From Proteiniphilum sp. (GTDB lineage Bacteria; Bacteroidota; Bacteroidia; Bacteroidales; Dysgonomonadaceae): a stretch of 7,912 nucleotides of DNA. The stretch is taken from NCBI GenBank assembly GCA_012728465.1, contig JAAYFB010000363.1:1-7912 (forward strand), given 5' to 3'. The translations under genes and the position numbers were made by a program. Of this stretch, positions 1 to 4,901 are shown one piece after another. A model generated the notes under the pieces. The model searched no databases and was not told the DNA's origin. It saw only the letters and a program-made list of their open reading frames with translations. The number at the start of each line of letters is the position of its first letter. Within the stretch, counting starts at the first letter, position 1.

Positions 1-25
1 CTCTCGACATATTTTAAAAGCTATA

Positions 26-583
26 AAACACAAATGTGTTTATTATTTTCTTAGTCAAAAAGCCTTCATGTAGAAGTGTAATTACAAATAAAATGAACTT
101 TTTCGCCTCAAACACAATTGTATTTGGTCACACTTTTTTTATAATACGCTAAAAACATAGTATTATTAACAGTATCTGCACCCATTAATGTTAATAAACA
201 TATATCTACATAAAGATTGATGCAAAAAAGTGAGTCAATACAACTTGTATTTCAAGAAAATTGGAAAAAAGTGCATCAATTACATTTGTGTTTTTGTCAA
301 CCGTGACCAAATAGTCCTAAAACACATTTGTGTTTGAGCCATATTTTTGCCATATTGTTAAAAATAAAGCTCGATTCATAAGCTTTGGCACGTTAATATT
401 ACCAAATCAATATGTTTCTAGGGAGAATCGCATCAATATATTGTCGTTTACATATGTGTTTGAAGATGATTTAAACAATATGTTGTCAAACACAAATGTG
501 TTTAGCTCACTTTTTCTCATAATGTTAAACGATTAAATACGTTCAATAATCAATCTATCAGCAATTTGCCAAAAATAAGTTGT
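26..583. repeat. 42-bp-period array of ACA-N2-TGT palindromes (operator-like)
   Basis: Six strong copies of a 16-bp dyad, AAACACA-N2-TGTGTTT, lie at 26-41, 110-125, 278-293, 320-335, 446-461 and 488-503. The copies at 26, 320 and 488 are perfect in both arms. Centre-to-centre distances are 84, 168, 42, 126 and 42, so every strong copy is on one 42-bp lattice. Intermediate lattice positions often hold decayed copies: 68-83 (AGA-N2-TGT), 194-209 (ACA-N2-TAT), 236-251 (an odd palindrome, AATACAACTTGTATT), 404-419 and 572-587. Lattice positions 152, 362 and 530 are barely recognisable. Some symmetry extends to TCAAACACA-N2-TGTGTTTGA. The 26 bp between dyads are mostly dissimilar, but some neighbours show traces of common descent. 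42 bp is four helical turns, so the sites would face the same side of the DNA. The likely role is a cooperative protein-binding array; the binding protein is unknown. No long ORF explains the region. Confidence 0.75.
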
Positions 584-785
584 GTATTTTAGCTTTTGCT
601 TACATTTGTCAGTTTTATGAGTGTGAAATAAATTAACATCCTGTTGAAGAACTTAAAAACTCAACCTTCTTAGTATGGCATGAAGAGGAAAAACTTAATA
701 CGATGCTAAAAATTTATGTGCTATACATAGTGCAATATTATGGATTTTATGGAATCACCCACACAAAACGTAATAGAGCCAATAT
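584..785. other. gene-less AT-rich stretch
   Basis: No coding region, RNA gene or terminator is recognised here. One perfect ACATTTGT core at 602-609 lies off the 42-bp lattice (centre 605.5). Otherwise nothing can be supported. Confidence 0.5.
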
Positions 786-828
786 GTGAAGTAATAAATA
801 TTTAGCTGACACTTCATTTATTTATTAC
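786..828. repeat. competing inverted repeats at the 3' end of the XRE gene
   Basis: A perfect 10-bp inverted repeat, GTAATAAATA (791-800) with TATTTATTAC (819-828), encloses the TGA stop of the regulator gene. A second pair, GTGAAG (786-791) with CACTTC (810-815), overlaps it, so the two hairpins would be mutually exclusive in RNA. There is no U-run after the stem on the minus strand, so a classical intrinsic terminator is not shown. It may slow or terminate transcription of the regulator, or be incidental in AT-rich DNA. Confidence 0.35.
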
Positions 829-1266
829 AAAGGTTTCAAAGGTGTTGTCCTCGTAATAAATAATTATCTGGCTTATTTTTTTAGCAATCATTTTTTCCTG
901 GATAACGTTCTTATTATTAATGCTATTCTCGGTATTAGAATAGTCGTTAACCCTATTTCCTTGCGATTTTTCAATCAAATCTTTAGTAGAGTCTATGTTT
1001 TCTTGATCCTTATTGAATAGAAAGCCCGAAATCGGCAAATTTTCTCTATCTACACCATCGTTGTACATATTTCCCTTTCCGTTTAATAACCAGTCTGAAT
1101 TTACATAGGGAAGTTCAGATAGAATGCTTGTCACTACATCAAGACTCGGATTGTTGCGTCCATTAAGAATGTGTGATATTACAGCCCTATTAACTTTTAA
1201 TCTATCTGCAAACTTTGTAGGCGTCATACCTTCATTGTCCATTATTGCTTTTATTCGATCCTTCAT
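814..1266 (-). CDS. XRE-family HTH transcriptional regulator (repressor-like)
   Basis: A 150-residue protein with an N-terminal Cro/CI-type helix-turn-helix. Residues 5-52 carry the fold, with M-T-P-T-K-F-A-D at 14-21 as helix 2 and R-A-V-I-S-H-I-L at 27-34 as the probable recognition helix. These are followed by the typical NGRNNPSLDVV and NSDWLLNGKGNMY (56-68) motifs. The middle (about 70-124) is polar and low in complexity. The C-terminus (K-I-S-Q-I-I-I-Y-Y-E-D-N-T-F-E-T-F) is the conserved tail of a common Bacteroidetes XRE group. The frame is open further upstream, to an ATG at 1315-1317, but that ATG overlaps the predicted -7 box. The ATG at 1266 matches the family start, so it was preferred; the ATG at 1299 cannot be excluded. 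It stands alone between two sets of ACA-N2-TGT dyads, one over its own promoter. Autorepression is therefore likely, though not shown. It resembles phage repressors but has no S24 peptidase domain. Confidence 0.88.
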   Translation of the reverse strand: MKDRIKAIMDNEGMTPTKFADRLKVNRAVISHILNGRNNPSLDVVTSILSELPYVNSDWLLNGKGNMYNDGVDRENLPISGFLFNKDQENIDSTKDLIEKSQGNRVNDYSNTENSINNKNVIQEKMIAKKISQIIIYYEDNTFETFVINK

Positions 1267-1310
1267 GACAAAATTTCTTGAAATGTATATTTTTACCATA
1301 CTAAATACGA

Positions 1311-1402
1311 GATACAAATGTAGTCATAAGTAAATACATTTGCAAATTGCTTCAAGATATAATTGTATCTAACATTTGTTTCTTTCAAATGATACATTTG
1401 TG
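1311..1402. promoter_or_regulatory. operator cluster upstream of the XRE gene
   Basis: Five related dyads occur in about 90 bp: TACAAATGTA (1313-1322), TACATTTGCA (1335-1344), TATAATTGTA (1358-1367, within GATATAATTGTATC), AACATTTGTT (1371-1380) and TACATTTGTG (1393-1402). Centres are 1317.5, 1339.5, 1362.5, 1375.5 and 1397.5, giving spacings of 22, 23, 13 and 22. Four of the five are thus about two helical turns from a neighbour, as expected for cooperative repressor dimers. The core matches the 42-bp array to the left, but the outer bases differ (GATACA rather than AAACACA). The XRE protein is the obvious candidate ligand. A BlaI/MecI-type repressor, whose operators also contain TACA/TGTA halves, is an alternative, but no such gene is in the window. 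Confidence 0.6.
1315..1346 (-). promoter_or_regulatory. predicted promoter of the XRE gene
   Basis: Read on the minus strand, TTTG (1343-1346) is followed after 20 bases by TACATTTG (1315-1322). This fits the Bacteroidetes sigma-70 pattern TTTG-N19-21-TAnnTTTG well. Transcription would start near 1308-1310, leaving a leader of about 40 bases to the ATG at 1266. The -7 box lies inside the dyad at 1313-1322, and the -33 box touches the dyad at 1335-1344, so bound protein would block RNA polymerase. Confidence 0.6.
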
Positions 1403-1403
1403 G

Positions 1404-2019
1404 AATATTATTGTAACATGATTAATTCATAAAGCATGAACAATAAACTTTTAGTTTCTATATATGGCACATATTATTGATAATAAACATATTGGTTGCT
1501 TTAATAATTATGGATTAACCATAGATTATCTTTTTTAGAAATATAAATTATTAATTTAAAGTATAGATTTATCAAACGAATATAAGTCGTTTATAATAAT
1601 ATAATTATTATTCTTATATATGTAATATATATGTTGTTAACTACGTTTGTGGTACAAAAGTATCATTACTTTATAAGTATAATACATTTATTTTATCTTG
1701 GATACAATTGTTCGGTAATTAGTATTTGATACATTTGTATATTGAGTACTTTCTTAAATCAAATATTATATTACATTTCACAGAGTATATTAATAGAATT
1801 GTATGTTAAATTGGATACAATAATACACTAATGTGTTTTTGTGACATAATTTTCGCATAATGTATAAGTACAATGTAAATACTATGTTATCATGAACTTA
1901 AATACATATTGATGTGTTTATTACACAGTTCGTTATAGCATATAAATTATGATTGGAATTGATATCAGATAAATTGATTTGTGTGCGTATTTATTAAAAC
2001 TTAAATTTGAGATAAGAAT
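1404..2019. other. gene-less AT-rich region with scattered operator-like dyads
   Basis: No ORF of note. Dyads related to TACA-N2-TGTA occur at 1642-1651 (TACGTTTGTG), 1653-1662 (TACAAAAGTA), 1703-1712 (TACAATTGTT), 1730-1739 (perfect TACATTTGTA), 1772-1781 (TACATTTCAC), 1825-1836 (ACACTAATGTGT) and 1869-1877 (TACAATGTA, one base shorter). A half-site, TGTGTTT, is at 1913-1919. The 11-mer TTGGATACAAT is repeated at 1698-1708 and 1811-1821. Distances of 41, 42 and 42.5 occur between some sites, but no lattice as strict as at 26-503 is seen. TACATTTG at 1730-1737, preceded by ATTG after 19 bases, could also be a + strand promoter with no visible gene behind it. Confidence 0.45.
1978..2009 (+). 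promoter_or_regulatory. predicted promoter of the glutathione peroxidase gene
   Basis: TTTG (1978-1981), 20 bases, then TAAATTTG (2002-2009) matches the Bacteroidetes TTTG-N20-TAnnTTTG consensus exactly. The start would fall near 2014-2016, only about 4-6 bases before the ATG at 2020, so the message would be nearly leaderless. Confidence 0.6.
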
Positions 2020-2577
2020 ATGAGAAAGTTTACATACATATTATTTACTTTATTACTAGCAGTGAATATCGTAAAAGCGCAAAATGAAAATAAAATGGAT
2101 TTATATGATTTTTCTGTGAAGAGTATCGATGGCACCGAATTTGATATGTCGGATTTGAAAGGTAAAAAAGTTATGATTGTGAATGTAGCCTCAAAATGTG
2201 GACTTACTCCACAGTACGAAGAGCTACAGGAGCTATATGAGCAATACAAAGATTTAGGATTTATCATTATTGGCTTCCCAGCTAATAACTTCAATAACCA
2301 AGAGCCAGGAAGCAATCAAGAGATAAAAGAGTTTTGCGATGCTAAATATAGCATTACATTCCCCGTAATGAGCAAGATTGATGTTGTGGGTGAGAATAAA
2401 GCTCCAATTTATCAGTGGCTTACAGAAAAAGATAAAAACGGTGTTATCGATCAAGAAGTTACATGGAACTTTCAGAAATATTTAATTGATAGAAATGGTA
2501 ATCTCAAAGCAGTTGTTATGCCAAAAGAAAGCCCTAAAAGCAAAGAGATTATCGCGTGGATTAAAGATGGCAAATAG
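2020..2577 (+). CDS. exported thioredoxin-type glutathione peroxidase
   Basis: A 185-residue protein of the glutathione peroxidase family, which reduces hydrogen peroxide and organic hydroperoxides. Residues 1-20 are a Sec signal peptide: a basic MRK, a hydrophobic core, and VKA|Q as the probable cleavage site. The enzyme should therefore act in the periplasm or outer envelope. The peroxidatic residue is an ordinary Cys, C60, in NVASKCGLTPQY. Q94 (FPANNFNNQEPG) and W149-N150 (VTWNF) complete the catalytic tetrad. C106 (EIKEFC) lies 46 residues after C60, the spacing of the resolving Cys in yeast Gpx3-type enzymes. This points to an atypical 2-Cys mechanism with thioredoxin-like reductants rather than glutathione. 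The catalytic domain is of standard length. The ATG at 2020 is chosen because it begins the signal peptide; the next Met (M26) would remove it. It converges on holA with only 11 bp between the stops. Confidence 0.93.
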   Translation: MRKFTYILFTLLLAVNIVKAQNENKMDLYDFSVKSIDGTEFDMSDLKGKKVMIVNVASKCGLTPQYEELQELYEQYKDLGFIIIGFPANNFNNQEPGSNQEIKEFCDAKYSITFPVMSKIDVVGENKAPIYQWLTEKDKNGVIDQEVTWNFQKYLIDRNGNLKAVVMPKESPKSKEIIAWIKDGK

Positions 2578-2588
2578 CTTTTAGGTTT

Positions 2589-3605
2589 TTAGTGCATGAT
2601 ACGAAATAAAAGCTCTTTGAGTAGCTCGCCTGAAGTTGCCGAAACATTCCCTATGCCTTTTGTTTTAGCATCGAATACGCGAAGTTCTGATATTATATTC
2701 ATTACTTTCATTGCATTATAGTTTCTAAGTCCTGACATATAATCTCGTGCAAAATAGGCAGACTTTAGGCCAAGTGACGACATAACTGACTGCTCATTCT
2801 TCTGAGGTAGCCAAAAACACTCTAGCAAGTTGCTAAAGTAATTAAATAGTAGCGAGATTGTTACAATTGTGGGATTATCCTTTGGGTTTTTGTCAAAGTA
2901 GTTAGCAATTCTATTAGCAGCGACTACGTCCTTGCTTATCACGGCTTTAAGTAGTTCAAAGTTGTTGAAATCCTTGCTTATACCTATGTTTTTCTCAACC
3001 AAATCTGATGTTATCGTATTGTTATCTTTTGGCAATGATATTTCAAGCTTTAAAAGTTCTTGGTTAAGTTTGCTAATATCATTTCCAACAAAGTCAGTTA
3101 TCATTTGAGCTGATTTATCATCGATTCTAATCTTTTTAGCTGCAAAGTAGCTCTTTATGTATGGTGGAACTTGATTGTCGTATAATTTCTTTGATTCGAA
3201 TACTACGCCACCATTTCCATTAATATTTTTCACTAAGGCTCGTCTGCCATCCACTTTTTTGTGTTTGTAGTTTATAACCAGTATAGTGCTTTTTAGTGGT
3301 TTTTTGGCATACACATCTAGAAGATCAAACTTATCGAGTTCTTGTGCCTCCTTTATTATTATTAATTGATATTCTGCCATCAAAGGAAAGCGTCGTGCCG
3401 AAGCTATTATATTGTTTACATCGGAATCTACTCCATAAAAAGTAAGTAGATTGAAGTCTTTTTCTTCGTTAGTGAGCACATTCTCTACTAACAAATCAGA
3501 GATTTGATCTATAAAGAATGATTCGTCACCCATTAAAAGGTAGATGGGAGAAAATTTTTTATTTAAAATGTCCCTTTTTATCGATTCAAATGTAACTGCA
3601 GCCAT
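2589..3605 (-). CDS. holA: DNA polymerase III delta subunit
   Basis: A 338-residue protein, usual for Bacteroidetes HolA. Delta is the clamp-loader subunit that opens the sliding beta clamp; it acts with gamma/tau and delta-prime in the cytoplasm. The N-terminal AAA+-like domain I shows SPIYLLMGDESFFIDQISD (about 19-37) and LVINYKHKKVDGRRALVK (about 109-126), with no functional P-loop, as expected for delta. Domain II (about 140-210) contains IRIDDKSAQMITDFVGNDIS followed by KLNQELLKLEI, the characteristic delta signature. Domain III (about 211-338) is the helical collar, ending in KELLFRIMH. It lies 8 bases downstream of amn on the same strand and is probably co-transcribed with it. Its end faces the peroxidase gene with no obvious intrinsic terminator between them. 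Confidence 0.93.
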   Translation of the reverse strand: MAAVTFESIKRDILNKKFSPIYLLMGDESFFIDQISDLLVENVLTNEEKDFNLLTFYGVDSDVNNIIASARRFPLMAEYQLIIIKEAQELDKFDLLDVYAKKPLKSTILVINYKHKKVDGRRALVKNINGNGGVVFESKKLYDNQVPPYIKSYFAAKKIRIDDKSAQMITDFVGNDISKLNQELLKLEISLPKDNNTITSDLVEKNIGISKDFNNFELLKAVISKDVVAANRIANYFDKNPKDNPTIVTISLLFNYFSNLLECFWLPQKNEQSVMSSLGLKSAYFARDYMSGLRNYNAMKVMNIISELRVFDAKTKGIGNVSATSGELLKELLFRIMH

Positions 3606-3613
3606 AATTTGGA

Positions 3614-4390
3614 TTAAAAGTCAAAGCGAAGATGCTTCACAGTAGTTTCGTTGTTTATTAAGGTTGATAGTGTCTCTATACCAATTTTTACATGCTCTTC
3701 TACAAAGTTTTCTGTGATAATTTTATCACTTTTATCTGTTTTTACGCCACTCGAAATCATTGGCTGATCTGTAACTAATAGTACAGCTCCTGTTGAAATA
3801 TGATTGGCAAACCCACATGTAAATAGTGTAGCAGTCTCCATATCTACAGCCATAGCTCTCAGTTTTACCAGATAGTCTTTAAATGCTTTATCATATTCCC
3901 AAACTCTTCTATTGGTTGTATAAACTGTCCCAGTCCAATAGTCTTTTCCAAAGTCTCTAATATTTGAAGATGCAGAACGCAATAGGCTAAATGCTGGTAA
4001 AGAAGGCACCTCAGGTGGCAAATAGTCATTTGATGTTCCTTCGCCTCTGATGGCAGCAATCGGGAGTATGTAATCACCAAGATTATTTTGAGGCTTTATT
4101 CCTCCGCATTTTCCGAGGAATAGCACAGCTGTTGGAGATATGGCACTAAGTAAATCCATTATTGTTGCAGCATTTGCGCTTCCCATACCAAAATTAATTA
4201 TTGTAATTCCATTTGCGGATGAGCTTGGCATATTAGCATCAAGTCCAATTATTGGAGCATTGAAATGGTTAGCGAATATTTCTACATATTTTTGAAAGTT
4301 GGTCAATAAAATATATGGAGTAAATTCGTGTAACTGTCGCTTTGTATAACGTGGAAGCCAATTCTCAACAATATCTTGTTTAGTTCTCAT
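3614..4390 (-). CDS. amn: AMP nucleosidase
   Basis: A 258-residue member of the PNP/UDP phosphorylase fold. It matches the short AMP nucleosidase found in Bacteroidetes, which hydrolyses AMP to adenine and ribose 5-phosphate in purine salvage. Visible landmarks are TKQDIVENWLPRYT (3-16), the phosphate-region GMGS (68-71), FLGKCGGIK (91-99), ILPIAAIRGEGTSNDY (108-123), YTTNRRVWE (157-165) and the nucleoside-binding AVDMETAT (181-188) with D183 and E185. It ends in the family-typical TVKHLRF. It lacks the extra N-terminal domain of the roughly 480-residue E. coli Amn. The frame is open 25 codons further upstream, but that segment overlaps the divergent gene's promoter and first codons. MRTKQ at 4390 is the conserved start. 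It heads a two-gene unit with holA. Confidence 0.93.
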   Translation of the reverse strand: MRTKQDIVENWLPRYTKRQLHEFTPYILLTNFQKYVEIFANHFNAPIIGLDANMPSSSANGITIINFGMGSANAATIMDLLSAISPTAVLFLGKCGGIKPQNNLGDYILPIAAIRGEGTSNDYLPPEVPSLPAFSLLRSASSNIRDFGKDYWTGTVYTTNRRVWEYDKAFKDYLVKLRAMAVDMETATLFTCGFANHISTGAVLLVTDQPMISSGVKTDKSDKIITENFVEEHVKIGIETLSTLINNETTVKHLRFDF

Positions 4391-4406
4391 ATTTCTTATA
4401 TTTTTG
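4375..4406 (+). promoter_or_regulatory. predicted promoter of the HsdR-N-like gene
   Basis: CTTG (4375-4378), 20 bases, then TATTTTTG (4399-4406) is close to TTTG-N20-TAnnTTTG. It would start transcription near 4412, about 30 bases before the ATG at 4443. The promoter overlaps the first codons of amn. Confidence 0.45.
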
Positions 4407-4430
4407 CTGTTTACAAAATTTACAATTAAA

Positions 4431-4438
4431 CAAAGATA
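4431..4438 (-). promoter_or_regulatory. predicted -7 box for amn-holA
   Basis: Read on the minus strand this is TATCTTTG, matching TAnnTTTG. The start would be near 4424-4426, about 35 bases before the amn ATG. No good TTTG is seen at the usual distance, so only the -7 box is called. It lies face to face with the divergent promoter. Confidence 0.45.
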
Positions 4439-4442
4439 CAAT

Positions 4443-4901
4443 ATGTACGCGTTAAATCTGCCCAATTATGACGTAAAAATCCGAAAAACTTATAATGGCA
4501 TTGAGATATTTGATGCACTTCGTAAAAAGTTTTTGATTCTTACGCCTGAGGAATGGGTGAGACAGAATTTTACTAATTATTTGATAGTAGAGAAGAGGTA
4601 TCCTGCTTCATTAATGGCAAATGAGGCAACTATTAAACTAAACTCGCTAACTAGACGATGTGACACTATAGTGTATAACAACATGTTGGAACCAGTAGCT
4701 ATTTGCGAATACAAGAATCCTGAAATAGTTATTAATCAAGACACATTTGATCAAATAGTGAGATATAATATAGTGTTAAAAGTTAAATATCTGATAGTTT
4801 CAAATGGAATAACTCATTATTGTTGTAAGATTGATTACACAAAAATGGACTATGAGTTCTTAAAAGATATACCCTTTTATGATGAACTTATATCTCCGTA
4901 G
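4443..4901 (+). CDS. orphan HsdR-N-terminal-like PD-(D/E)XK protein
   Basis: A 152-residue protein resembling only the N-terminal nuclease domain of type I restriction R subunits (HSDR_N_2-like). Core features are N-E-A-T-I-K (60-65, with E61), R-R-C-D-T-I-V-Y (71-78, with D74), I-C-E-Y-K (87-91, with E89 and K91) and the Q-x-x-R-Y-N motif (104-109). This is the layout of a PD-(D/E)XK active site followed by the QxxxY-like helix of HsdR. There is no helicase part and no hsdM or hsdS nearby, so it is not a working type I system. Such stand-alone proteins are, from memory, common in Bacteroidetes near holA/amn. The biological role is unknown; a DNA-repair or processing nuclease is a guess. The ATG at 4443 is chosen over an upstream ATG at 4404 that overlaps the -7 box. 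It ends inside the 3' end of nfeD (14-bp tail-to-tail overlap). Confidence 0.82.
   Translation: MYALNLPNYDVKIRKTYNGIEIFDALRKKFLILTPEEWVRQNFTNYLIVEKRYPASLMANEATIKLNSLTRRCDTIVYNNMLEPVAICEYKNPEIVINQDTFDQIVRYNIVLKVKYLIVSNGITHYCCKIDYTKMDYEFLKDIPFYDELISP

Noticed and set aside
77..86. TGTAATTACA palindrome
   Set aside because: The half-sites are in the opposite order to the array dyads, and it overlaps a decayed lattice unit. A 10-bp AT-rich palindrome alone is not informative.
121..313. 11-bp inverted repeat, TATTTGGTCAC (121-131) and GTGACCAAATA (303-313)
   Set aside because: Its centre does not coincide with any array feature, and a match of this length is borderline for chance in AT-rich DNA.
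26..503. CRISPR array
   Set aside because: The period of 42 bp fits, but the conserved part is only 16-20 bp. About half of the units are decayed in the middle of the array, neighbouring spacers show residual homology, and no cas gene is present.
330..536. 68-residue + strand ORF
   Set aside because: It is generated by the 42-bp units being a multiple of three. It has no family resemblance and no start signal, and neighbouring units contain stops in the same frame.
1124..1333. + strand ORF opposite the XRE gene
   Set aside because: It lies antisense to the HTH-coding region, which has a clear family match on the minus strand.
2001..2454. Minus-strand ORFs across the peroxidase gene
   Set aside because: They are shadows of a well-supported gene, with compositions (Ser/Cys/Phe-rich) typical of antisense frames.
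3865..4080. 71-residue minus-strand ORF inside amn
   Set aside because: It overlaps conserved amn motifs in another frame and has no recognisable domain.
4404..4442. Upstream ATG extensions of the HsdR-N-like gene and of amn (to 4465)
   Set aside because: Both extensions run through the shared divergent promoter region and add residues not seen at family N-termini.
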